DNA of 64,000 nucleotides from NCBI GenBank assembly GCA_910589265.1, contig CAJUTQ010000096.1, positions 1-64,000 of the forward strand, read 5' to 3'. Under the pieces are notes generated by a model. It ran no database searches and had not been told where the DNA came from. It was given only the letters and a program-made list of their open reading frames with translations. Position numbers and translations under genes: made by a program. Shown here piece by piece: positions 15,845 to 23,207 of the stretch. Numbering within the stretch: the stretch's first letter is position 1; each line of letters opens with the position of its first letter. Origin of the DNA: an uncultured Lachnospiraceae bacterium. GTDB taxonomy: Bacteria > Bacillota > Clostridia > Lachnospirales > Lachnospiraceae.

Positions 15845-16860
15845 AACAGACTGTGGGAAGTCAAAGCATTTCCTTTAAAAATCCAGTTTACATTTTAGAA
15901 AGTGCATCCATTGTGGGAAAAAAGGAAGGGGATGGACCTCTTGGGCAGTATTTTGACCTCATTGGAGAGGATCCCATGTTTGGATGTAAATCATGGGAAG
16001 AGGCAGAGAGCACCTTGCAGAAGGAAGCAGCCTTGATGGCCCTTGGAAAGGCGAAGGTGCAAAAGCAGGATGTGCGGTATTTATTTGCTGGGGATCTGTT
16101 AGGACAGCTCATAGCCTCCTCCTTTGGACTTGTAGACTTAAATATTCCCCTTTTTGGGCTCTATGGAGCATGCTCTACATGCGGGGAGGCTTTAGGATTA
16201 GGGGCAATGGCTGTGGCAGGAGGTTATGGAGAACAGGTACTATGTGTCACCTCCAGTCATTTTGGCAGTGCAGAAAAACAGTTCCGCTTTCCTTTGGAGT
16301 ATGGAAACCAAAGACCTTTATCCGCCACTTGGACAGTGACAGGAAGTGGGGCTTTTCTCCTTGGAAGTACAGAGACAAAGAAGACAAGGGCTAAGATTAC
16401 TGGATATACTCCTGGTAAAATTGTGGATTATGGAATCAAAGACTCTATGAATATGGGCGCTACAATGGCGCCGTCAGCAGCAGATACTATTTATACCAAT
16501 TTTATGGATTTTAATAGGATGCCAGAAGATTATGATAAAATTATTACAGGAGACTTAGGGAAAATAGGACAGGTGCTCCTCATTGATTTATTGAAGGAGA
16601 AAGGTTTTGATATATCCAAGGAGCATATGGACTGTGGCATAGAAATATTTAATGGGGAAGAACAGGATACCCATGCAGGGGGAAGTGGCTGCGGCTGTTC
16701 TGCAGTTACTTTAAGTGCCTTTATATTAAAACAATTGGAAGAAGGATGCTGGAAAAGGGTATTATTTGTACCTACAGGAGCCCTTTTATCTACTGTTAGC
16801 TTTAACGAAGGGCAGACAGTGCCAGGAATTGCCCATGGGGTTGTCATTGAAAGAAGATAG
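15841..16860 (+). CDS. spoVAD: Stage V sporulation protein AD
   Basis: A 339-residue thiolase-fold protein that binds DPA on the SpoVA complex. Typical segments are VYILESASIVGKKEGDGPLG near the N-terminus (residues 17-36), LYGACSTCGEALGLGAMAVA (about 108-127), TATWTVTGSGAFLLG-like ATWTVTGSGAFLL (about 162-174), and a glycine/cysteine-rich AGGSGCGCSAVTL (about 279-291). It overlaps spoVAC by 4 nt. A terminator hairpin follows directly, so this transcript ends here rather than running into spoVAE as in Bacillus. Confidence 0.95.
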   Translation: MKQTVGSQSISFKNPVYILESASIVGKKEGDGPLGQYFDLIGEDPMFGCKSWEEAESTLQKEAALMALGKAKVQKQDVRYLFAGDLLGQLIASSFGLVDLNIPLFGLYGACSTCGEALGLGAMAVAGGYGEQVLCVTSSHFGSAEKQFRFPLEYGNQRPLSATWTVTGSGAFLLGSTETKKTRAKITGYTPGKIVDYGIKDSMNMGATMAPSAADTIYTNFMDFNRMPEDYDKIITGDLGKIGQVLLIDLLKEKGFDISKEHMDCGIEIFNGEEQDTHAGGSGCGCSAVTLSAFILKQLEEGCWKRVLFVPTGALLSTVSFNEGQTVPGIAHGVVIERR

Positions 16861-16863
16861 TGA

Positions 16864-16896
16864 AAAGGCAGGAGCATTGTCAGGCTCCTGCTTTTG
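16864..16896 (+). terminator. Terminator after spoVAD
   Basis: GCAGGAGC (16868-16875) pairs with GCTCCTGC (16884-16891), extended by A-T and G-U pairs, and is followed by TTTT. Confidence 0.75.
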
Positions 16897-16924
16897 TGTT
16901 ACTATTATAATATATTTTAATGTA

Positions 16925-16952
16925 TATTGTGAAGTCTTTACATATCACAATA
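16925..16952 (+). promoter_or_regulatory. Operator-like inverted repeat upstream of deoB
   Basis: TATTGTGA (16925-16932) and TCACAATA (16945-16952) are perfect 8-bp arms with a 12-nt spacer, 28 nt before the deoB ATG and just after a TATAAT-rich stretch. A repressor site or leader hairpin is possible. The TGTGA/TCACA half sites recall CRP, but the spacing (12 rather than 6) does not fit. Confidence 0.35.
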
Positions 16953-16980
16953 AGAAAGTTTACGGGAATGGAGAAGGAAG

Positions 16981-18177
16981 ATGAAAAAATATAAAAGGAT
17001 ATTTGCCATTGTCATTGATTCCCTTGGCGTTGGTTCTGCTCATGATGCAGCAGAATATGACGACGCAGGGGCGGATACTCTGGGACATATTTCAGAGAAG
17101 ATGGAGAAGGAAGGAGAGAAGTTTCATATTCCCAACTTACAGCGAATGGGAATTGGCAACCTCCATCCGTTAAAACAAGTGGAAGGGGTGGAGAAGCCCC
17201 TTGGTTATTATACGAAATTAAGTGAGGCGAGCAAGGGGAAGGACACGATGACAGGTCATTGGGAACTGATGGGTCTATACATTGATACGCCTTTTCAAAC
17301 ATTTACAGAAACAGGGTTTCCAGAGGAACTCATGGAAGAATTATCCAAACGGTGTGGAAGGAATATTATTGGTAATAAAAGTGCCAGTGGTACGGAGATT
17401 TTGGATGAGCTGGCTGAGAGGGAGATTGCCACAGGAGATATGATTGTCTATACTTCGGCAGATTCAGTGTTACAAATTTGCGGAAATGAGGAAACCTTTG
17501 GCTTAGATGAGCTCTACCGATGCTGCGAGATTGCAAGGGAACTAACATTGCGGGATGAGTGGAAGGTTGGAAGGGTCATTGCTAGACCTTATGTAGGCAA
17601 GAAAAAAGGAGAATTCAAAAGGACGAGCAACCGTCACGATTACGCTTTAAAGCCAATTGGCCCCACTGTTCTTGACGCATTAAAAGATGAGAATTATGAT
17701 GTAATTTCTGTGGGAAAAATTTTTGACATTTTTGACGGAGAGGGCATTACCCAGGCATATAAGTCAAAGTCTTCCGTACATGGAATGGAGCAGACAATAG
17801 AATGCATGGACAAAGACTTTACAGGACTTTGCTTTGTAAACCTTGTTGATTTTGACGCCTTATGGGGGCATAGAAGGGATGCTATTAACTATGGGAGGGA
17901 ATTAGAGCGGTTTGATGAAAAACTGGGAAGGGTTCTCTTAAAATTAAAAGAGGATGATTTACTTATTCTCACTGCAGATCATGGGACAGATCCTACGTAT
18001 AAAGGGACAGATCATACAAGGGAGAAGGTACCGTTTCTTGCATACTCTCCATCCATGAAGGGTAATGGAAGGCTAGAAGAAGGAGCAAGTTTTGCAGATG
18101 TAGGGGCAACGATTGCAGACAATTTTGGAGTGATAATGCCAGCCATAGGAAAGTCTAGACGAAAGGAGTTATACTAA
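16981..18177 (+). CDS. deoB: Phosphopentomutase
   Basis: Alkaline-phosphatase-superfamily metalloenzyme of 398 residues that interconverts (deoxy)ribose 1-phosphate and 5-phosphate in nucleoside salvage. N-terminal metal site IDSLGVGSAHDAAEYDDAGA (12-31), phospho-acceptor threonine in KDTMTGHWELMG (about 84-95), and C-terminal metal ligands in TADHGTDPTYKGTDHTREKVP (split as TADHGTDPT and GTDHTREKVP, about 331-351). GGAGAAGGAAG precedes ATG 16981. It lies inside the spoVA region, 5 bp before the DmpA-type peptidase, but has its own upstream region with an inverted repeat. Confidence 0.97.
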   Translation: MKKYKRIFAIVIDSLGVGSAHDAAEYDDAGADTLGHISEKMEKEGEKFHIPNLQRMGIGNLHPLKQVEGVEKPLGYYTKLSEASKGKDTMTGHWELMGLYIDTPFQTFTETGFPEELMEELSKRCGRNIIGNKSASGTEILDELAEREIATGDMIVYTSADSVLQICGNEETFGLDELYRCCEIARELTLRDEWKVGRVIARPYVGKKKGEFKRTSNRHDYALKPIGPTVLDALKDENYDVISVGKIFDIFDGEGITQAYKSKSSVHGMEQTIECMDKDFTGLCFVNLVDFDALWGHRRDAINYGRELERFDEKLGRVLLKLKEDDLLILTADHGTDPTYKGTDHTREKVPFLAYSPSMKGNGRLEEGASFADVGATIADNFGVIMPAIGKSRRKELY

Positions 18178-18182
18178 AGAAC

Positions 18183-19148
18183 ATGAAAGAATTTTCGATC
18201 TACGAAATGGAAAACATAAAAATTGGACACGCTCAAGATGAAGAAAATGCTACAGGATGTACGGTTATCCTTTGTGAAAAAGGGGCGCCTACAGGGGTTG
18301 ATGTAAGAGGCGGGGGTCCAGCATCTAGGGAGACTGAACTGTTAAACCCTGTTGCAGCCAGTGAGGAAATTCATGGAATTCTTTTAAGTGGAGGAAGCGC
18401 CTTTGGACTGGACGCAGCAGGGGGAGCTATGGAATACTTGGAAGAGAGAGGGATTGGCCATAAAGTAGCCATGACTGTAGTCCCACTGATATGTACATCC
18501 TGTATTTTTGATTTAGGTGTGGGAAATTATAAAGTCCGCCCTAATAAGGAAATGGCATACAGAGCATGTGAAAATGCTCAAAAGTCACAAGGAGGAGAGG
18601 GAAATATAGGCGCAGGGATGGGAGCTACTGTAGGAAAGCTCTATGGGCCAGGACAGATGATGAAGGCTGGCATTGGCACTTATGGGTTAGAGCTGGGAGA
18701 GCTAAAGGTGGGGGCTATTGTTGTAGTCAACGCTCTGGGAGACATATATGATCCAGAGAATGGAAAAAAACTAGCAGGACTTTTGGATAAGCAAGGAAAT
18801 GAATTTTTAGACAGTGAAGAAGAGCTTTATAAAATGTTTGCGTCAAAACCTTCCCTTTTCCCAGGCAATACTACTATTGGTGCAGTAATAACGAATGGAA
18901 AATTTAAAAAATATCAGATGAAGAAAATAGCAGCCATGGCTCAAAACGGCTATGCAAGGACAATTCGCCCTGTACATACATCAAGAGATGGGGATAGTGT
19001 ATATGCTATGTCGGTAGGGGATATTGAGGCAGATGTAGATGTTACAGGTACTTTAGCGGCTAAGGTAATGGCTATGGCTATAAAAAAGGCGGTGATGTCT
19101 ACAGAATCTATTTATGGTCTCAAATGTGCCAAAGATTTTTTATCATAA
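18183..19148 (+). CDS. P1 family peptidase (DmpA/S58, N-terminal nucleophile)
   Basis: A 321-residue protein of the DmpA/BapA aminopeptidase family, which self-cleaves to expose an N-terminal Ser/Thr nucleophile. DVRGGGPASRETELL (about 40-54) and LLSGGSAFGLDAAGG (about 68-82) are family signatures. GNTTIGAVITNG (about 229-240) carries the expected autocleavage site before a threonine. Substrate is unknown; relatives cleave N-terminal D- or beta-amino acids or act on small peptides. It follows deoB by 5 bp and is probably co-transcribed. Placed between spoVAD and spoVAE; a link to sporulation is not shown. Confidence 0.85.
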   Translation: MKEFSIYEMENIKIGHAQDEENATGCTVILCEKGAPTGVDVRGGGPASRETELLNPVAASEEIHGILLSGGSAFGLDAAGGAMEYLEERGIGHKVAMTVVPLICTSCIFDLGVGNYKVRPNKEMAYRACENAQKSQGGEGNIGAGMGATVGKLYGPGQMMKAGIGTYGLELGELKVGAIVVVNALGDIYDPENGKKLAGLLDKQGNEFLDSEEELYKMFASKPSLFPGNTTIGAVITNGKFKKYQMKKIAAMAQNGYARTIRPVHTSRDGDSVYAMSVGDIEADVDVTGTLAAKVMAMAIKKAVMSTESIYGLKCAKDFLS

Positions 19149-19260
19149 GAAAGACAAAAGTAAGAAAGAAATTCCTTTGCGCATATTTTCAATAAAATGT
19201 GAGACTCTATTCATAGGGGATTTTGCATAAAAACCTTGAAAGAATGGAGATGAGAGACAG

Positions 19261-19617
19261 ATGGAGTATTTGAATGCCTTTTGGGTAGGAGGGCTTATTT
19301 GTGCCCTTGTTCAGATTCTCATGGAAAAAACTAAGATGATGCCAGGAAGGATTATGGTGCTTTTAGTATGTTCAGGAGCAGTATTAGGAGCTTTAAACAT
19401 TTATCCTCCCTTTATAGAATTTGCAGGGGCTGGCGCTACGGTTCCTCTGCTAGGGTTTGGCAATACCCTCTTTAAGGGAGTGAAGGAGGCCATTGGAACC
19501 GATGGATTTTTAGGAATTTTTATGGGGGGCTTTACAGCTAGCGCAGTGGGTATCTGCGCTGCTCTAGTATTTGGCTATTTAGCGTCTTTGATTTTTGAGC
19601 CAAAGATGAAAAGATAG
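19261..19617 (+). CDS. spoVAE: Stage V sporulation protein AE (SpoVAEb-like)
   Basis: A 118-residue membrane protein of the SpoVAC/SpoVAE family with four hydrophobic segments. The conserved core LNIYPPFIEFAGAGATVPLLG (seen as LNIYPPFIEFAGAG then ATVPLLGFGN, about 44-68) parallels the FNMYPSIVKFGGAG core of SpoVAC. It is part of the DPA channel complex by family. Unlike in Bacillus it does not follow spoVAD but is 2.4 kb downstream after deoB and a peptidase gene. A weak sigma-G-like match (GTAAG-N17-CATATTT near 19161-19195) could give it its own forespore promoter. The region after it to 19729 is the tail of the convergent DUF5721 gene's intergenic space. Confidence 0.93.
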   Translation: MEYLNAFWVGGLICALVQILMEKTKMMPGRIMVLLVCSGAVLGALNIYPPFIEFAGAGATVPLLGFGNTLFKGVKEAIGTDGFLGIFMGGFTASAVGICAALVFGYLASLIFEPKMKR

Positions 19618-19729
19618 TAGAAAGAAAGGGTTTATGGCGTCCTGCAATATGGAAGGGCGCCATAGAAGTTTCCAATGTAAGGATAGGGAAGTGCTATTTT
19701 CATGGGGATTGGCAATACATAAGGACGTG

Positions 19730-20233
19730 TCATAGCAGCTCATAGGGCAGGGAATGGGTGTTAAAAAATTGAAGGACCATTTGATCCCATGCTTGATGAA
19801 CACTGGAGTCCAAGGTAAAAATATGAAGTGATGTTCCTGTAACACATTGGAGAGAATGATTCTTATAGCGAAGAGTTAAGAGAAGGCCTTCTACTTGGGA
19901 TGGATCTATATTTATTTGGGACTGAGAAAGGAGTTTCTTTGTATCCTTGGCGGAAAGCTTTAAGACAAATTGGAAGGAAAGAGGGGTTTTCTTTCCCCGA
20001 ATGATTTGAAAACAAAAGGGCTTTACATATTGCCAAAGGGAGCAGCTATTGCCAGTAGACTCTATGTCTGCCCATTCTTTTGCCGTATAAAAATCTTTTA
20101 GCAGACGTCCATGAATATGAAATGTGTTATAAGTAGAGATAGTCACTTCCTGTACAAGGAAATCATCAAAACAATCTTTGTGAAATAAGGTATTCATAAA
20201 ATCTTTAATATGAGTAATTTGAAGCGCAATCAT
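19730..20233 (-). CDS. DUF5721 family protein
   Basis: A 167-residue uncharacterised protein of a family largely found in Lachnospiraceae. It begins MIALQITHIKDFMNTLF; other recognisable segments are STYNTFHIHGRLLKDFY (about 34-50), PFCFQIIRGKKTPLSFQFVL (about 74-93) and CVTGTSLHIFTLDSS (about 130-144). No catalytic or binding motif is evident. The start at 20233 is chosen because AAAGGAG lies 6-7 nt upstream on the minus strand; a longer open frame to 20443 overlaps the divergent M18 gene and is not credible. It has a good promoter (TTGTTT-N17-TATAAT). Confidence 0.75.
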   Translation of the reverse strand: MIALQITHIKDFMNTLFHKDCFDDFLVQEVTISTYNTFHIHGRLLKDFYTAKEWADIESTGNSCSLWQYVKPFCFQIIRGKKTPLSFQFVLKLSAKDTKKLLSQSQINIDPSQVEGLLLTLRYKNHSLQCVTGTSLHIFTLDSSVHQAWDQMVLQFFNTHSLPYELL

Positions 20234-20264
20234 AGAGACTCCTTTTATTATGTGAATTGTCATT

Positions 20265-20293
20265 ATTATAGTATGAGAAAAACAAAAAAACAA
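20265..20293 (-). promoter_or_regulatory. Sigma-A promoter of the DUF5721 gene
   Basis: On the minus strand TTGTTT (20293-20288), 17-nt spacer, TATAAT (20270-20265), 32 nt before the start codon. Confidence 0.55.
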
Positions 20294-20331
20294 GTTTTGG
20301 TTTGTGTAAAGAGAGAAAGGATGATGTGAAC

Positions 20332-21624
20332 ATGAGTGAGGCAGAACAACTTTTAGGATTTTTAACAAAGGCCACCTCTCCCTTTCATGGGGTTGAAGAG
20401 ATGGAAAGACAATTAAAAAAAGGGGGATTTCGCCCATTGACATTAGGGGAGGAATGGGAATTAAAGCCAGGAGGAGCTTATTATTTTATTCAACATGGTT
20501 CCAGTTTGATTGCCTTTCGAATAGGAGAGCATTGGAAAAAGGGGAAAGGATTTCGTATTGGGGCAGCACATACAGATTTTCCCGGCTTTCGAATAAAGCC
20601 AAATCCTGATATGACGGAGGAAGGCTATGGGAAAGTGAATGTAGAAGTTTATGGAGGAGTAACTTTAAATACATGGATGGATCGTCCACTTTCAGCAGCA
20701 GGGAGGGTTGCTCTCAAGGGAAAAGATGCTTTCCACCCAATGATTAAGCTCGTTGATTTTAAAAGGCCTATTATGACTATTCCTAATTTAGCTATTCATT
20801 TGAGAAAAGAGCTGAATAAAGGGGTAGAGTTAAATAAACAGACAGATATGATACCTATTACAGGTATGGTGGGAGAGAATGTAAAACATTATTTTATTTC
20901 TTATCTCGCTAAGGAGTTAGGGGTTGTGGAGGAAGATATACTGGACTATGAGCTTTATGTATACTGTGCTGAGGAAGGGTGTACGGTAGGATTAGAGGAG
21001 GAGTTTATCTCAGCTCCCAGACTGGACAATATGACTTCTGTACAAGCAATTTTACAGGGACTTTTGGAGGCTGGGGAGGGTGACTGCATTCAAGTAGGCG
21101 CTTTTTTTGATCATGAAGAAATAGGAAGCAAGACAAAACAGGGAGCAGGTTCCATGCTCTTATCATTTGTAATAGAAAAGATAGTGGAAGGACTCGGGGG
21201 AGCGAGAAAGGACTATATAAAACTCATGGAAGAAAGTATTTTATTGTCTGTGGATGTTGGACATGGTTTTCATCCAAGCCATGGTGGAAAGTATGATCCT
21301 ATGAACAAGGCTGTTTTAAACAGTGGGGTTACGATTAAAGAGGCGGCAGCCCAATCTTATGCAACAGACTGCAAAGGGGTTGCTATCATTTTGCAGCTTT
21401 GTAAAGAAAACAAGATTCCCTTTAAGAAGTTTGTCAATCGCTCAGATGGGACAAGCGGAAGCACCTTAGGCTCTATTGCCTCTTCTTTTTTACCAATGAT
21501 AACTGTTGAGGTAGGCGTTCCCCTCTTAGCTATGCATTCTGCCAGAGAGTTAATGGGAATAAAGGATCAGAAAAGTCTTACAGATTTAGTGAGGGCATTT
21601 TATACTACTCCCTGCCATGAATAA
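20332..21624 (+). CDS. apeB: M18 family aminopeptidase
   Basis: Dinuclear zinc aminopeptidase of 430 residues that removes acidic or neutral N-terminal residues in the cytoplasm. Metal and catalytic residues lie in GAAHTDFPGFRIKP (about 79-92), SAPRLDNMTSVQA (about 227-239), FFDHEEIGSKTKQGAG (about 261-276), HPSHGGKYDPMNK (about 314-326) and the final LAMHSARELMG (about 399-409), each matching the M18 family in order. I chose ATG 20332 because GAGAAAGGA precedes it. The open frame's TTG at 20302 adds ten residues that are not part of the family. It is divergent from the DUF5721 gene. Confidence 0.95.
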   Translation: MSEAEQLLGFLTKATSPFHGVEEMERQLKKGGFRPLTLGEEWELKPGGAYYFIQHGSSLIAFRIGEHWKKGKGFRIGAAHTDFPGFRIKPNPDMTEEGYGKVNVEVYGGVTLNTWMDRPLSAAGRVALKGKDAFHPMIKLVDFKRPIMTIPNLAIHLRKELNKGVELNKQTDMIPITGMVGENVKHYFISYLAKELGVVEEDILDYELYVYCAEEGCTVGLEEEFISAPRLDNMTSVQAILQGLLEAGEGDCIQVGAFFDHEEIGSKTKQGAGSMLLSFVIEKIVEGLGGARKDYIKLMEESILLSVDVGHGFHPSHGGKYDPMNKAVLNSGVTIKEAAAQSYATDCKGVAIILQLCKENKIPFKKFVNRSDGTSGSTLGSIASSFLPMITVEVGVPLLAMHSARELMGIKDQKSLTDLVRAFYTTPCHE

Positions 21625-21705
21625 AAAATAGAAATTCCTTTTCAAGTTATTATAAATATGCTATCATATAGTAATGAAAACGATATTGAGTTGTATGGAG
21701 GGAAT

Positions 21706-22545
21706 ATGAGCTACAAAATTGTGGTGGATAGCTGCGGCGAATTTACAAAAGAAATGAAAACAAATTCTCATTTCCATCATGTGCCTTTAACGCTGCACAT
21801 AGAGGAAGAGGAGATACTAGACGATGCATCTTTTAACCAAAAGGAATTTATAGAAAAAATGGCTGGGAGCAAGGAATGCCCTAAGTCTAGCTGTCCTTCG
21901 CCTAAGGCCTATATGGAGGCATATGAAGGGGAAGAAGAGAGAGTATACGGAGTAACCCTTTCTTCTCAGCTAAGTGGTTCTTACAATAGTGCCCAATTGG
22001 GAAAAGATTTACTGGAGGAAAAGGAGAAGCAGAAGAAAGTCCATATTTTTGATTCCTGTTCAGCTTCATGTGGACAAACCCAGATTGCCTTGAAAATATT
22101 GGAATGTGAGGAGGCAGGACTGCCTTTTTTGGAGGTTGTAAAGGAGGTAGAGGAGTATATAAGCCAAATGGGTACGTATTTTGTGCTGGAATCTCTAGAA
22201 AACCTGCGAAAAAATGGGAGATTAACAGGCATTAAAGCCTTTGTTGCAACGGCAATGAATATTAAACCAATTATGGCGGCCACAGATATTGGGGAAATTA
22301 CTCAGCTGGGACAAGCTAGGGGAATGGAGAAAGCTTTAAAGAAGATGATTGAAATCATTGGAGAAAAGCATAAAAACACAAAAGAAAAACGATTAGCTAT
22401 CTCTTACTGCAACTGTAAAGAGCGGGCCCAGTGGGTAAAAAACCAATTTCTTCAATCTATGGAGTTAAAGGATGTGATTATGTTGGACACAGGAGGAATC
22501 AGCACCTTGTATGCCAATGATGGAGGAATTATTGTAGCTTTATAA
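21706..22545 (+). CDS. DegV family fatty-acid-binding protein
   Basis: A 279-residue DegV/FakB-type protein. Relatives bind a fatty acid and present it to the FakA kinase for phosphorylation and use in phospholipid synthesis. Landmarks are VVDSCGEF (about 5-12), LSSQLSGSYNSAQLG (about 86-100), VHIFDSCSASCGQ (about 112-124) and LENLRKNGRLTG (about 164-175), the last contacting the carboxylate. ATG 21706 is chosen because TGGAGGGA lies directly upstream. No fakA gene is nearby. Confidence 0.92.
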   Translation: MSYKIVVDSCGEFTKEMKTNSHFHHVPLTLHIEEEEILDDASFNQKEFIEKMAGSKECPKSSCPSPKAYMEAYEGEEERVYGVTLSSQLSGSYNSAQLGKDLLEEKEKQKKVHIFDSCSASCGQTQIALKILECEEAGLPFLEVVKEVEEYISQMGTYFVLESLENLRKNGRLTGIKAFVATAMNIKPIMAATDIGEITQLGQARGMEKALKKMIEIIGEKHKNTKEKRLAISYCNCKERAQWVKNQFLQSMELKDVIMLDTGGISTLYANDGGIIVAL

Positions 22546-22557
22546 GCTTCAAATGTT

Positions 22558-22738
22558 TATAATATTACTGTGAAAGTCCTATAGCTTGGAACAGGGGACT
22601 TTCCGTTATGATAGTGTCGCTATCAGGCGACATATCCGTTTAGGAAGGCATTCTTTTGTTTAGGACAGGTATATGAATCATTTAATCACAAAGTAAATGA
22701 GTAAGGGGCGGCGAATCAAAAGCTGCCCCTATTCGTTT
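22558..22738 (+). ncRNA. Structured intergenic region, candidate small RNA
   Basis: The 203 bp between degV and the DUF1294 gene hold no ORF but contain a TATAAT (22558-22563) and then several hairpins. GAAAGTCC/GGACTTTC is at 22572-22579/22596-22603. TGATAG/CTATCA (22609-22614/22620-22625) overlaps TGTCGC/GCGACA (22615-22620/22627-22632), so these two cannot form together. AGGGGCGGC/GCTGCCCCT (22704-22712/22722-22730) is a terminator-like stem, but its tail is not T-rich. No matching -35 was found at proper spacing. I could not match it to 6S RNA, SRP RNA or a known riboswitch. The final stem may simply be the degV terminator. Confidence 0.3.
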
Positions 22739-22748
22739 ATAAAATATG

Positions 22749-23030
22749 TCATTTTAAAATGGAAAGAAATATTAAGAAACATCCCACAAGCTGTATTAAG
22801 AAAATAGCTGGAAGTCCTATAAGAAATGTTAAATGCTTTGTTTTATGCCGAAATAAAAACATCCCAGCAATGGAACCAAGACTGCCCCCTAAGATGGCAG
22901 CGAGGAAAAGAGAAGACTCTGAAATCCGCCAAGCATGAACCTTGGCTCTATGTTTATCAAGGCCCATAATAAAAAATCCCCAAAGATTCATGATGGATAA
23001 ATAACAGACAAAGATAGTTTTCACATCCAT
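22749..23030 (-). CDS. DUF1294 membrane protein
   Basis: A 93-residue protein with three hydrophobic segments. It carries the DUF1294 pattern: FIMGLDKHRAKVHAWRISE (20-38), LAAILGGSLGSIAGM (43-57), then FRHKTKHLTFLIGLP (60-74). The function of the family is unknown. Ribosome binding site TAAGGAG precedes the ATG at 23030. It is divergent from the glutamine synthetase gene, with back-to-back promoters. Confidence 0.88.
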   Translation of the reverse strand: MDVKTIFVCYLSIMNLWGFFIMGLDKHRAKVHAWRISESSLFLAAILGGSLGSIAGMFLFRHKTKHLTFLIGLPAIFLIQLVGCFLIFLSILK

Positions 23031-23079
23031 AATAGTTCTCCTTATACAATTGAAATCTTGGGCAGGGACAATTTATTTC

Positions 23080-23108
23080 ATCATATCATACATCCTAGAC
23101 TATTTCAA
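23080..23108 (-). promoter_or_regulatory. Sigma-A promoter of the DUF1294 gene
   Basis: On the minus strand TTGAAA (23108-23103), 17-nt spacer, TATGAT (23085-23080). Its -35 is only 4 bp from the -35 of the divergent glnA promoter. Confidence 0.6.
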
Positions 23109-23112
23109 TATC

Positions 23113-23141
23113 TTGCAGAATGGGGAAGAAATATGTTAATA
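23113..23141 (+). promoter_or_regulatory. Sigma-A promoter of glnA
   Basis: TTGCAG (23113-23118), 17-nt spacer, TTAATA (23136-23141). No clear GlnR-type palindrome (TGTNA-N7-TNACA) was seen. Confidence 0.5.
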
Positions 23142-23207
23142 TAAGGAAATACATGTACTGTTTTTTTGTTTTATAACGAATGGTAGAGATAGGATGGAGG
23201 AATCAAA

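Noticed and set aside
16925..16952. CRP/FNR-type site before deoB
   Set aside because: The half sites TGTGA/TCACA match but are 12 nt apart rather than the 4-6 nt needed.
20234..20443. N-terminal extension of the DUF5721 gene to 237 residues
   Set aside because: It would cover the divergent promoters and the start of the M18 aminopeptidase gene; the family begins at MIALQI with a ribosome binding site at the right place.
22572..22603. Possible 6S RNA, because GAAAGTCC recalls the start of Bacillus 6S RNA
   Set aside because: The matching arm is only 16 nt away, the ends of the region do not pair over a long stem, and no central bubble can be drawn.
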